From: Pichia kudriavzevii
Lineage: Eukaryota > Ascomycota > Pichiomycetes > Pichiales > Pichiaceae
Direction: 5' to 3'
NCBI RefSeq assembly: GCF_003054445.1
Contig: NC_042507.1
Location: forward strand, 372,001 to 436,000
DNA: 64,000 nt
Positions 27,153 to 36,824 of the stretch are shown here, piece after piece; position 1 is the first letter of the stretch; each line of letters begins with the position of its first letter. The position numbers and the translations under genes were made by a program. Under the pieces are notes generated by a model. It was not told where the DNA came from. It saw only the letters and a list, made by a program, of their open reading frames with translations, and did no database searches.

Positions 27153-28859
27153 TCAACACAACCAATAGTAGACTTTCATAATCCAGTTTTTAGGCACAGG
27201 TTCGATATAATTTGCTTCATCTTTTTCTACCTCTTCGAGACCAGTGAAACAATCGATTTGTCGAGATGGAGTGAAAAGTTTCCAGTTTCTATACCAAAGC
27301 ATATGACCAACATATAGAATAAAGACGATTGGTAAGGTGATATAAGCAGCAACAAAATCAGAGCCATTGAAATTAAAAAAGACGCCATAACCATTAGTGA
27401 TTGAGATTAAGGTGAAAAAGAAGATGGTGAAATATGCACCTGGAATTTGAAATTTCGGTCTGAATGTCACTCTGTCATTTAGGTTATGATAATCAATAGC
27501 TTTTCTGAACCGCAAGTAAATGATACCAATGAATATCCAAGAAATGAATCCTGAGACAGTCGAAATGTTTGTTAACCACGTGAAAACAACAGAAGAAGAA
27601 TTGGAGACGTTTAAGTAAGAAACCAGTGAAATCAAGGCAGTGAGAGTGACAGCATAGTAAGGAACTCCCCATCTGTTGGTTCTACCAAACAGCCTTGGAA
27701 CCTCCCCTCTGATGGCCATAGAATGCAAGGTTCTTGTTGCCGAGAAGAACTGGGAGTTACCGCACGAGTATGCAGACGAGAGGATTGCCGCGTTGATGAT
27801 GTGGTTCAATACAGGGATTCCTGCATTTTGGATACCAATAACGAACGGAGAAGCAGCAGCAGTGGAGGAGCCCTGGGAGAGAGCGCCCAATAACCTTGGA
27901 TCATTGGATGCAACGATGACACCGATGGTAAGAGATCCTAGAACATAGAAGACGATCATTCTGTAGATGAATCTATTTGTTGCCTTTGGTAGATTGACCC
28001 TTGGATGTTCAGCTTCTGAGGCACATGCTGTGATCAATTCGGGGGAAAGGATGAAAGCAAATGCAGATTTGATAATAGAAGTCCAAACTGCCAAGAATTT
28101 TCCAGTATTACCATCAGTTAAGTGTTCAACGAATGCACCAGGGGTCTTCCAGTAATGGAATCCCAAAACACCGTGAGAAGCAGGAGCACCACCAAAGAAG
28201 ATGACTATTCCAACGATGATCAACCCAATAATTGCAAAGATTTTCAACAAGCCAATCCAGAACTCGATTTCACCAAAATACTTGACATTACTGAAGTTGA
28301 TTAAAACCATTGTAACACAGAAAATAGTAATCCAAGCACCAGGGTTTATATTTGTCCAATACTGGATAACAAAAGCAGCAGCCGTGATTTCAGTAGCCAC
28401 AATCAACGCTTGAACTTAATAGATGTTCATACCAATGGCAAAGGCCAAGGACGAATTCCCAGTGTATCTGGAGGTCAATGCGAAGATGGTCGTTTGGCCA
28501 GGCAATGGTATGAAGGTAACCATATCTGCCAATTGGTTCATGACAAACCAGACAAGAAATAATAAGATTAAATAGCCGGTGAGTAGTGGTGCAGGGCCGG
28601 CCGCTGCCAATGTTCCTTCTGAAGCAACAAACAACCCTGTGCCTATTGCACCAGCTAGGGCAATGATTTGCACATGCCTTGAATTCAAGAACACGTGCAT
28701 TTGGTAGCCCTCTGATGTTGTTGTTTCTGCTTGCTCGGGGTCGATTTCCTCAACTTCAATTGTGTATAGGTTATTCTTGTTGTCATTTGAAGTTGGTGAG
28801 CTGTCGTTTGACTGTGAAGATTGAACAGACATGATTATTTGGTTGTTTATTGGAAACAT
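27153..28859 (-). pseudogene. Amino acid permease (YAT/APC family), interrupted by one in-frame stop
   Basis: One continuous frame of 569 codons, broken by a TAA at 28416-28418. Upstream part: a charged cytosolic N-terminus, then the HVQIIALAGAIGTGLF signature of transmembrane 1 and segment 2. Downstream part: WTNINPGAWITIFC, VKYFGEIEFW, the ELITACASEAEHPR motif, AYSCGNSQFFSATR and a complete C-terminus. The two halves abut exactly with no shift, so a single base change from a sense codon explains the break. Together they give a normal length of about 568 residues with about 12 membrane segments. It is probably a plasma-membrane amino acid importer of unknown specificity. It could be a recent null allele, a sequencing error or a readthrough stop. 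GATA sites lie upstream. Confidence 0.88.
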
Positions 28860-28987
28860 GGTTGTCTTTGAAGGAACCAGACCCTAATTGGGTGGGTATT
28901 GTGTGAGTTTGAAACAGGTAAAGTTTGAACACAAGTTTGACCAGAGGCCATTTCCTTTATACATCACCTTTCTTGCACAAGGTTGAA

Positions 28988-29316
28988 GATAAGAACATAG
29001 GAAAGAGGAGGCTCTATTTAAGATTTTACACCTGACAATGGTTTTAGGGTAAGAGGCCGCAGCTAAAGCTTAACGGTGTATTGTGATTCTGCCAAACAAG
29101 GACACTCAACAGTACAAGTCCACTCTTCAAGTTCAAGGCATAGAGGTGTTGGTTGTAAGTCGTTCGCATAGTGTTACCAAATAGGTGAATATTATACAAG
29201 ATTAATGACTACGCCAAGAATGACCGAAACTAAAGTCCGACAATATATTTCGGGAAGAAGAATATCAGGGACAGCATTGATGAGATAATAAATGAGATAA
29301 GCAAAGCTTAGATAAG
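28988..29316. promoter_or_regulatory. GATA-factor sites upstream of the permease
   Basis: GATAAG occurs at 28988-28993, 29296-29301 and 29311-29316, with GATAAT at 29284-29289. GATAAG is the core bound by Gln3/Gat1-type activators under nitrogen catabolite repression. Four copies within 130-460 bases of the permease start, three of them within 35 bases, fit an amino acid transporter. Confidence 0.5.
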
Positions 29317-29464
29317 AAACGAGTAAACCATATTGAATGGAGTAAGTACGCGATGAGCTGCGGTGATATGTTGCACCCCCGAAAAGGGAGTGGATATAAT
29401 GCTGCTCTGCAGTTTCTTGTTTCTTTTTTTGTTTTACCTTTTTACCGCGAACAACTATTCAGGG

Positions 29465-29497
29465 CACGTGTCACGTGACCCAAGCGGCGCATGCGCC
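29465..29497. promoter_or_regulatory. Tandem CACGTG boxes beside a 12-bp palindrome
   Basis: CACGTG at 29465-29470 and again at 29472-29477, one base apart, followed by the perfect palindrome GGCGCATGCGCC at 29486-29497. This is a likely basic helix-loop-helix (Cbf1- or Pho4-type) binding region. The target gene is uncertain because the site is 600 bases from the permease and 2.4 kb from BDH1. Confidence 0.45.
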
Positions 29498-30426
29498 ACG
29501 GGTGGGGCGTATCAGGGATGAGTGTATCCAAATAGTTTAGGAGCGAATCCTCAAACGAGGAGCTGTAAGTAAAAAAAAAAAAGAAAAGAGAAGGGAGGGA
29601 GGTGGTGTGTTGCATACCGAATTGGGAAAAAGGGGGTGGGACCACAAAATTAGGATACAGCAGAAGAGTGGTTGTTGCTGTTGCTGTTGCTAATAATAGC
29701 CATAAGAAGGGGAATGCGTAGCTACCGGTATACCTTAGTAGATCCGATTGGGAGAAGATTGTAAAATTAAGAGGAGGTTCGAATGCATGTGCTCAAAAGC
29801 CCAACGGACCTGAGACAACCGTTTTGGAAAGAGAAAGAAGGGAACAGATGGGGTGGACAGGTCATGCACGAGAAATCAGTACCGGTTCCCGGAACAAGGT
29901 GGGATTGCAAATAAGGAATTGGGAATTAGAGACAAGTGTGTAAAATAGACCAGGACAATTGGGCGATCTCTATACTCTTTCTGCACTGCAGCTCCATGTT
30001 AACACCGTACAACACCGTATGGTACAATAGAACATTGCGATTAGATGCAATAGAATTTTATGTACTGCAATGTGGTTTCCTGTATGGACGTTTCTCGTCT
30101 CTCTCCCCGCCTTTTTTATTTCCCCGCATGTTTTTCCGTTCCCCCGCCTCGATCAATATTGCCATGCACTAATAAGCTTTGAGATATTTTTTTTTCTTCC
30201 CGTTTCTGACTGTTCCGGTTTTTCACGGTCTTGAAGTTTCCCATCTCTCTTATGACAAACCTGAGACAACAATGGATTGCAAAACGGGGGAAACCAATAG
30301 AGGTATTCAAATGAGGCCGCTAGAGAGAAGGATGTGTTGTCAATAACAGAACGACGATATTACTAGGACAAGTAGTGTTGTAATATTGAGACATCAATAT
30401 AGAGAAGTGCATTACTGAAGTTAATA

Positions 30427-30457
30427 CATCAATGCACCATTACTAGCTGCATTGATG
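30427..30457. repeat. Perfect inverted repeat with 10-bp arms
   Basis: CATCAATGCA at 30427-30436 and its reverse complement TGCATTGATG at 30448-30457 flank an 11-base loop. It could form a hairpin or be a dimeric protein site. It lies in the 3-kb non-coding interval. Confidence 0.7.
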
Positions 30458-31090
30458 CATTTGTCATGCACACCCCGTTTTCCCTCCCTCCCCCGGACTT
30501 TTGCGGAGAAAACAATGGACGGCTGAATAGCGGAGGGAGGCAAGAGCGGAGAAAACGGGAAATCTTACTATCGGGAAAGTTTATTTTTGTCTATGCGGAA
30601 CCGAGACAACAGTAGTAAGTCCCGGAAGAAGGTAAAAAAAAAAATAAGACGAGAAGACAGAAAGACACTCACTACAGTAGTGAAGGTTTCCTAGACAAGC
30701 AAAGAGTGTTGATATACCAATCTCATTCACGCAACAACTTCAGTAGATTCCATCAATACAATAGCTAAAAGAGACGATTAAGGATAGCAAAATGAATTTC
30801 TAGTTTCCCTTCATGTAAATGGTAAACAAAACCAAGAGAAACACCGAGAAATAGTACCTTTGTTAGAGCCGCATTTAGAAAGTAGATTTCCCAAATCCTG
30901 CATGACTCTAGCAAGAAGACATTAGAAAAGCAGTGCGGGGAATGAAGGAGCCTTTGCATTGTATTTCTTTTTTTTTTTTTTTTTTACCGTTTACAACTAA
31001 AATAACCCCATGGAGAGACTATTTTGGAATGACTACTAAAGTGGGAGGAAAAAAAATAACGAGCTGCATATAGTACGACTCAACTGGAAC

Positions 31091-31120
31091 TAGATGGAAC
31101 TAGATGGAACTAGATGGAAC
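31091..31120. repeat. 10-bp tandem repeat
   Basis: Three exact copies of TAGATGGAAC, preceded by a partial copy. Non-coding, about 800 bases upstream of BDH1. Confidence 0.9.
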
Positions 31121-31321
31121 AACAAAAGAATGGGCTGTCTATACTGTGTCATCCTTTAACATTTTTTTTTCCCTTTGTCCATTTATCCTTTTACATAGTG
31201 CACAGAGAGACTGCCTTAATGACACTATTTCAGTAGACTAAACGCATTCGACCTAGAATGTTCCGGCCCGGAAGGAACGGCACGGCCGAGAACAAACAAG
31301 GAGAGAGGGAGTCGAAAAAGG

Positions 31322-31333
31322 GAAAAAAAAAGG

Positions 31334-31367
<34 letters not shown>

Positions 31368-31391
31368 AAAAAAAAAAAGGAAAAAAAAAAA
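31322..31391. repeat. Long A-tract with GG interruptions
   Basis: A-runs separated by single GG pairs, the longest about 35 bases. Such stiff poly(dA:dT) tracts exclude nucleosomes and are common in yeast promoters. The exact length in this window may be affected by sequencing error. Confidence 0.85.
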
Positions 31392-31905
31392 AGAAAGGCC
31401 CTTAGTTCCTCTTCCCTTTCTTCCCCCCTCCCTGTGTTCAATTCCCGCAAGGACATGAACACCACATCGTAAATACCTTTCCATTTCTTATTTCCCTTAC
31501 TCCACCCCAGCCCCCCCCATTTTCGCTGCATTTACCTCCATTTCTGTCCCTCTCTATAAGAGGCGCTGATCTTAATGACAGTCAATTTCAATGTTTCTTT
31601 GTTTTTCCCCATATTGGTGCATACACATTGTTAATCTCTTAATTTAAAAGTGCGCTTCCTCTAATGGTGTTCTTTTCATTTAAATAGGTCTAGGTATCCT
31701 TTGTCTCTCCATTCTTTACTTGGTTTTATTAAACTTGCTCTCTCTTGTTTTTTACTTGTTTTTACTTGTCTTTACTAATCTTTGCTTCTTTCCTTTCTTA
31801 CTTCCATAACTAATAAACAATAGACACGCTGGTCCATCTACTGATCATTACCTTCTGTTTCTATCCATTCGTAAACATAAAAACAAGCACGACTCCAACA
31901 TTACC

Positions 31906-33048
31906 ATGAAAGGCCTATTATATTATGGAAGAGAAGAGATCCGCTACTCAGAAGACATTCCCGAACCACAAATTAAAAACCCAAACGACGTCAAGGTCAA
32001 GATTGCCTATTGTGGCATCTGTGGTACTGATTTGCACGAGTTTTTAGATGGTCCTATTTTTTTCCCACAGCCAAATGGCCGTTCCGAAATATCCGGTAAA
32101 AAATTGCCTCTTTGTCCAGGTCATGAATTTTCCGGTGTTATTGAAGAAGTTGGCACTGGTGTCACCAAGTTTCAAAGGGGAGACCGTGTTGTTGTTGAAG
32201 CAACGTCCCATTGCTCCGACAGAGAACGGTATAAGGACGAAATTGAGGATAAGGACCTCTCCTTTTGTGCAGCGTGTAAGGCAGAAAAGCCAAATTGCTG
32301 TAAACGTTTGTCCTTTGTTGGATTAGGTACTGACCATGGTGCCTTTGGTCAATATGTCGTTTATGGTGAAGACCATATCTTGAAGATTCCAGATGATTTG
32401 CCTCTTGACTTGGCTGCCTTGGTGGAACCTCTATCGGTTGCATGGCACGCTGTCAGCTTGGCCAACTTTAAACCGGGACAAACGGCAGTTGTTTTAGGAG
32501 GCGGTCCAATTGGATTATGTACTATTCTTGCATTGAAGGGCCATCAGGCTGGTAAGATTGTCTGTTCGGAACCTGCAGCTATTAGAAGAGAATTGGCTGA
32601 AAAATTGGGAGCTGAAACTTTCAATCCAATGGATCATGAAGACCCTATTGCAGAATTGAAAAACTTATTACCTGAAACTGAAGGCTTTACCGCTTCATTT
32701 GATTGTTCTGGTATTCAGAAAACTTTTGATACTTCTATCGACGTTTTGGGTCCAGGAGGTTCTGCAGTTAATGTTGCAATTTGGCCTAATGTCCCTATCC
32801 AATATGTCCCAATGTGTTTGACCTATCAAGAGAAAACCGCTACAGGTTCCATGTGTTATGTCACTAAGGATTTCAGGGAAGTTCTTGATGCCATTGCAGC
32901 AGGTCTCATTGACCAGAAGTCAATGAGGTTGTTGGTGACTGGTAAAGTTGAAGCTAAGGACGGAATTGAAGGCGGGTTCATGCAATTGATCAACCACAAG
33001 GAAACAAACGTCAAGATTTTGATTGCGCCAAACGGACTCGATATGTGA
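31906..33048 (+). CDS. BDH1: (2R,3R)-2,3-butanediol dehydrogenase
   Basis: A 380-residue zinc-dependent medium-chain dehydrogenase (382 in S. cerevisiae) that interconverts acetoin and 2,3-butanediol with NAD(H) in the cytosol. Catalytic zinc ligands are C36 (in YCGICGTD) and the GHE motif (PGHEFSG), plus a glutamate. The structural zinc lobe has cysteines in CAACKAEKPNCC. The cofactor motif GGGPIG follows. The central residues after the GHE site (VVVEATSHCSDRERY...) form the insertion typical of Bdh1/Bdh2. It is complete, with a clear ATG after a C/T-rich leader. The 3-kb upstream region is unusual for this window. BIK1 follows in tandem. Confidence 0.93.
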   Translation: MKGLLYYGREEIRYSEDIPEPQIKNPNDVKVKIAYCGICGTDLHEFLDGPIFFPQPNGRSEISGKKLPLCPGHEFSGVIEEVGTGVTKFQRGDRVVVEATSHCSDRERYKDEIEDKDLSFCAACKAEKPNCCKRLSFVGLGTDHGAFGQYVVYGEDHILKIPDDLPLDLAALVEPLSVAWHAVSLANFKPGQTAVVLGGGPIGLCTILALKGHQAGKIVCSEPAAIRRELAEKLGAETFNPMDHEDPIAELKNLLPETEGFTASFDCSGIQKTFDTSIDVLGPGGSAVNVAIWPNVPIQYVPMCLTYQEKTATGSMCYVTKDFREVLDAIAAGLIDQKSMRLLVTGKVEAKDGIEGGFMQLINHKETNVKILIAPNGLDM

Positions 33049-33432
33049 TGGAGAATAACCATGTTGTCCATCATTATGTTTGTCGTTTGCTCTCATTTGT
33101 CTAAGTTGCAACATGTAATCTCGTGCAACACTTTCAACTTTCCTTCTTCTCTTTAACTTTTTCAATTCCTGTATTAATCTAATTAATTTAATGAACTCTT
33201 TATAAAGGTAAAGCTAAACCAAGCGCAAAAGTATCAATAATAACCTCAAATAAAGTAAAAAATTGAAAGAAAATAACCATGGGGCGTGATATTAACGGAA
33301 CAAAATTATTATCTGTGTAGTCACATGTACCGCGTCAAGTACTTGCAAATAATCAAAGTGGTGTTTAAACATCACCACCATGCATCCTTCTTCCTCTATG
33401 TTAAAGAATACCCTATTGGTTAGACGTTGTTG
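33049..33432. other. Intergenic region between BDH1 and BIK1
   Basis: About 385 bases holding the BDH1 3' end and BIK1 promoter. AT-rich; I see no other feature. Confidence 0.4.
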
Positions 33433-34518
33433 ATGGCCAGGATGCAAGCTTCGACCCCTGTATTACCGCCAATTGGATCAGTGATAAGTTTGCCTAATTC
33501 AAGCGATATTGCAATATTAAAGTATGTCGGATCAGTCGACAATCATGATGGTGTGTTCTGTGGACTGGAGCTATGTGGAGCCCTGGCATCAAGTGGTAAA
33601 AACGACGGCATCATCAATGGCATTGAGTATTTCCAAGTCAGTGTGCCAAAAAGTGGCTTATTTGTACCATTGAGAAAAATACTTGGTTGGTTATCACATA
33701 CTCATACTCAACCACAACCACAACCACAATCATTACCGCAATCACAACCACTATTACAACCGCAATTACTACCCCAACCAAACTCGGTATCAATAGAGTC
33801 AACTTCTTCAGGGTCTGTTGCTGCTACTAAGGAAATAGAGGAACTAAAGCGACATATCATTTCGCTTGAGAAACAGCTCCTACTACGTGAAAATGACCTG
33901 AAAGAGTTAGATATCCAGTTGGACGAGTTGGATGCAACTCTGAGATCTAATGATGCACGATTGGCCAGGAAGGAGGAGCGTTTCAATAGATACAAGGTTG
34001 AAAAGGAGGAGGAAATCTCAATGTTGCTAACAACAATTGAATCTCTGGAAAAAAAAATTGTTGAACTGGAGGAAAGGCTAAGTGTGCAACCACAAGTCCC
34101 AGATAACAGTGAGCTAGTCAAGCGTATCGAACAGTTAGAGAAGGAATTGAAGCTGGAGAAGGATAATTTTAGTAGTTTCAAGGCTCAAAAGAGTAATGAA
34201 ATCAATGAATTGAGGAAATTTGAAATGAAAAACTATACTTTAGAACTGGAAATCGAAAAATTGAGGGAGCATCAACACAATGAAGATACCGACTCACTTG
34301 TGAATGATTTGAGGAAACAGATCGAGGAGAGGGATGAAAGGCTCAAAGAATTAGAGGGCTTAAAAACTATTAAATCAAGCGGAGAACTACCTATTTATAA
34401 ACCCCAAACTGAAGTTGACCCTTCAGCTGGACGAGAAGATTTCTGTAATTACTGTGATACATCAGGACACACAACAGGTGATTGCCCCTATGAGAAGGAT
34501 AATTTAGAAATTTTCTGA
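33433..34518 (+). CDS. BIK1: CLIP-170 family microtubule plus-end protein Bik1
   Basis: A 361-residue protein with the full Bik1 layout: an N-terminal CAP-Gly domain (about residues 12-80; VGSVDNHDGVFCGLEL and ...GKNDGIINGIEYF), a Pro-Gln linker (about 95-120), a long coiled coil (about 133-320), and a C-terminal CCHC zinc knuckle CNYCDTSGHTTGDC followed by an acidic-aromatic end EIF. These bind tubulin/EB1 tails, dimerise the protein, and recruit kinesin or dynein partners for spindle positioning. It is shorter than S. cerevisiae Bik1 (440), mostly in the coiled coil. The frame opens six bases earlier at TTG; the ATG at 33433 is chosen. Confidence 0.92.
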   Translation: MARMQASTPVLPPIGSVISLPNSSDIAILKYVGSVDNHDGVFCGLELCGALASSGKNDGIINGIEYFQVSVPKSGLFVPLRKILGWLSHTHTQPQPQPQSLPQSQPLLQPQLLPQPNSVSIESTSSGSVAATKEIEELKRHIISLEKQLLLRENDLKELDIQLDELDATLRSNDARLARKEERFNRYKVEKEEEISMLLTTIESLEKKIVELEERLSVQPQVPDNSELVKRIEQLEKELKLEKDNFSSFKAQKSNEINELRKFEMKNYTLELEIEKLREHQHNEDTDSLVNDLRKQIEERDERLKELEGLKTIKSSGELPIYKPQTEVDPSAGREDFCNYCDTSGHTTGDCPYEKDNLEIF

Positions 34519-34638
34519 AGTCTTAACTACAGCCATGGTCAAACTGCTTTATAAAAGTCTGAAATATATAAATATATAAAATATATACAAGTGTGTATTA
34601 TACTAATAATCTTTGAAATTTCCCACCCTCTGTTCCGT

Positions 34639-35094
34639 TTACACTCTAAATCTATGTTTAGGATCAACATAGAATGGAGACCATATACCTCTAACAGATG
34701 GATTGGAAGACACAACAGTATGTTTAGGCTTGGAGAGCTTCTTACCTGAGGAGTTAACCAACAATTTCAGTTTGTTTTCAATAACATCAATATTCCATTT
34801 TCTAACGCAGATTTGCTTGAAGGTATCATTTTCATAGTTATTAACATTGGCATTAGGTGTGCTATATTCTCCCTTGACAATCGGATGTTTACCTGGCTTC
34901 TCAACAACCCGGAACTCAATTTCTGGATGTCTTGCTGCAAATTTTGGTAATCTTTGGCGTAAGAAATCTCTCATTCCTTCAGAAGATCCTCCAAAGTTGC
35001 AGTATTGTAGTGTAATACGCTTACAAGGGAGCACAAAAGCTCCAACACCATTGCGTGAACGCGATACTTGTTGTAAAACTTTGATTCCGACCAT
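34639..35094 (-). CDS. MRPL51: Mitochondrial large-subunit ribosomal protein mL43
   Basis: A 151-residue member of the mL43 (Mrpl51/Mrp-L43) family with a thioredoxin-like fold. The conserved N-terminal half includes RNGVGAFVLPCKRITLQYCN, FGGSSEGMRDFLRQRLP and AARHPEIEF. The C-terminal third (SNPSVRGIWSPFYVDPKHR) matches the fungal proteins. Length is near the S. cerevisiae 140. It is convergent with BIK1 (120 bases) and divergent from the NDUFAF3-like gene, so two mitochondrial genes share one promoter region. Confidence 0.92.
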   Translation of the reverse strand: MVGIKVLQQVSRSRNGVGAFVLPCKRITLQYCNFGGSSEGMRDFLRQRLPKFAARHPEIEFRVVEKPGKHPIVKGEYSTPNANVNNYENDTFKQICVRKWNIDVIENKLKLLVNSSGKKLSKPKHTVVSSNPSVRGIWSPFYVDPKHRFRV

Positions 35095-35435
35095 CTTTGT
35101 TAATCCTGTTAATCTCTACTGACAAAAGAAGAATACAGATACTATAACAAGTTCATCACTTGCACTCAAAACAGGAAAAATCTCTCCATTTTTCATGCTC
35201 GCCAGTATTTGAGAAACTACTGAATTCCAATGTTCATCACTGTAAATTCACACACTGGTCAAAAATCACTTCTGTGGTGCGACGCGTCGATTGCTCCTCC
35301 GTTTCCATAACACCACATTAATAGGTGTTTGTGCCTTCTGGTTGTTGAAGTACCTCTTTCTCTTCAGGTTCCCTAAAATAACGCCAAGTTACAGCCAATA
35401 TCTACGTCGGTCAGTAGGCGATTGTTAGCAAATAA
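35095..35435. promoter_or_regulatory. Divergent promoter of MRPL51 and the NDUFAF3-like gene
   Basis: About 340 bases between two mitochondrial-protein genes. The palindrome GACGCGTC at 35281-35288 contains an ACGCGT MluI cell-cycle box core. With only one copy, and genes that are not cell-cycle genes, its role is doubtful. Confidence 0.4.
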
Positions 35436-35966
35436 ATGCACAGACGTTTTTTCAGTACATCTTCCCGTGTCAATCGTCACTATTCTTCTACATTTAAGGC
35501 ATCCAATCTAGGTCAGAATTTGGCGAAATATGACATTTATGCATTGGCTGAAAAACCCGAGAACAATGTCGAGATGATTTCAGACGACAGTATAGTATTT
35601 TCCAACCTAAAGGTGATTCGTTCGCCGAATAAGCAGCAAGAGCCGATTGGGGCATTGTTATTGAACAACCAAATTTTCGAAATTAACTTAAAAGACACGG
35701 AATTTCACCACAACAATGTCGTTGTGGAGCTAACTCCCAAATTGTTTGACATTCTATCCCTGGCGTATCCTAAACCAGAGCTCATCATTGCCGGATTGGG
35801 GAAGCGTACACGAATGTTGGGTCCGAAAACAAGAGAAAGTTTGAACAAGTTAGGTATAAGAGTGGAAACCAGTGACACTAAAAGCAGTGCCCTAAGTTAT
35901 GATTTGTTGGCCACTGAAAGATCACCTGCCTTGGTTGCCTCGATAATGTTACCACCGAACCTGTAA
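35436..35966 (+). CDS. NDUFAF3 / Mth938-domain protein, mitochondrial complex I assembly
   Basis: A 176-residue protein with an Arg/Ser-rich mitochondrial presequence (MHRRFFSTSSRVNRHYSSTF) followed by a DUF498/Mth938 domain. Recognisable blocks are VEMISDDSIVFSNLKVIRSP, LFDILSLAYPKPELIIAGLG and LNKLGIRVETSDTKSSALSYDLLA, the usual core of NDUFAF3 homologues, ending with the family's Glu-Arg and polar tail. In animals NDUFAF3 helps assemble respiratory complex I. S. cerevisiae lacks that complex, so this gene suggests that the organism keeps complex I; that is inference. The length is typical and no truncation is seen. Confidence 0.83.
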   Translation: MHRRFFSTSSRVNRHYSSTFKASNLGQNLAKYDIYALAEKPENNVEMISDDSIVFSNLKVIRSPNKQQEPIGALLLNNQIFEINLKDTEFHHNNVVVELTPKLFDILSLAYPKPELIIAGLGKRTRMLGPKTRESLNKLGIRVETSDTKSSALSYDLLATERSPALVASIMLPPNL

Positions 35967-36021
35967 ATGAAGAAAGTATCGTGTTTGTACAAATACAAAA
36001 AAACTATATAAACGAAATAAT

Positions 36022-36510
36022 TTAAATAACCTTGAGATGGCCACTCAAAATGAATCCATAGGCGGTTAATGCAACAATACTTAACAAATTAGCACCCATA
36101 CTCATGCCATGGAACTTTCCAAACTGTTTATCAAGCGCAGAAACCTCACCGCTCTTAACAGCTGCTTCATTGTCACCGTTGTATTTGGTATCAACAATTT
36201 CCCAACGTTTAGTTTTGAAATGAGCACATTTAGGTGTTAAGTAGGCAATATTGGCAATGCCGCCCAATGCTGAAACTCCTAGCAATCCAAGGCCAAGTGT
36301 GGAAATAGTGTATGGTGCCGTTAAGCCAATAATAATCGGGGCAACTGATTGGGTAACAAATTGTATTGGCAGAACTTTACCCTGAAACTCCCCAAACTCA
36401 CGGCGGGGAAGTGTCTCAATTGCCTTGAAAGAGGCAACAAACGAATGGAAAGTTGTTGACCCAAAGGTGTAACCATAAGTCATTAAATGGATTGGAAGTA
36501 GGTAGGACAT
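36022..36510 (-). CDS. TMEM205-like (DUF4149) membrane protein
   Basis: A 162-residue protein when started at the ATG at 36510; the frame extends 63 bases upstream at a TTG, without conserved content. About four hydrophobic segments are seen. The N-terminal motif LLPIHLMTYGYTFGSTTFHS and the LPRREFGEFQGKVLPIQF segment match the TMEM205 family found across fungi and animals. Its cellular role is not well defined; an ER or plasma-membrane location is plausible. It converges on the NDUFAF3-like gene with 55 bases between stops, the tightest spacing here along with PEX8/MCM6. Confidence 0.8.
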   Translation of the reverse strand: MSYLLPIHLMTYGYTFGSTTFHSFVASFKAIETLPRREFGEFQGKVLPIQFVTQSVAPIIIGLTAPYTISTLGLGLLGVSALGGIANIAYLTPKCAHFKTKRWEIVDTKYNGDNEAAVKSGEVSALDKQFGKFHGMSMGANLLSIVALTAYGFILSGHLKVI

Positions 36511-36824
36511 TTTTATTCTTCTTGTTTCTTTATTTGTAGAATTAGGGGAATAAAGAGGAAAGGAATATAACAAAAGGAGTGGAGCAAAAGAAAATTGTAC
36601 GTGGTGAAACCAATTTTATTAAAAAGTCATGCAACCCTAATGATACTGACCATAAAAAATATAAACTTTACCTCGGATCTTCCTCGGAGTTCGTTTGTTC
36701 ATTGATATATATATATAAAACTACCTGTATTTATAAGCTTGTTTGCATACCCATGTATCTATCAGTATAATTCATTATCTACAGTGTAAACTAACTTTAA
36801 ATACAAATCAATAAATCTATGTAT
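36511..36824. other. Intergenic region between the TMEM205-like gene and HIS4
   Basis: About 315 bases that include the promoter of the TMEM205-like gene and the HIS4 3' end. A short TA repeat lies at about 36706-36716. Nothing else is identified. Confidence 0.4.

Larger units (their letters stand above)
28860..31905. other. Long non-coding interval between the permease and BDH1
   Basis: About 3 kb with no convincing protein. It is the shared upstream region of the minus-strand permease and plus-strand BDH1. It contains GATA motifs (28988-29316), a paired CACGTG and a 12-base GC palindrome (29465-29497), a hairpin (30427-30457), a 10-bp tandem repeat (31091-31120), a long A-tract (about 31322-31391) and C/T-rich sequence before BDH1 (31700-31830). 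The small open frames lack recognisable content. I found no tRNA B-box with a supporting arm; the GGTTCGAATG at about 29776-29785 has no partner stem or A-box. Confidence 0.6.

Noticed and set aside
29775-29786. GGTTCGAATG resembling a tRNA B-box
   Set aside because: No T-stem pairing, no A-box upstream and no acceptor stem could be drawn.
31230-31531. Phe-rich or Lys-rich frames over the A-tract
   Set aside because: They translate the homopolymer tract only.
35281-35288. ACGCGT MluI cell-cycle box
   Set aside because: Single copy between two mitochondrial-protein genes; listed within the promoter note but not as a functional site.
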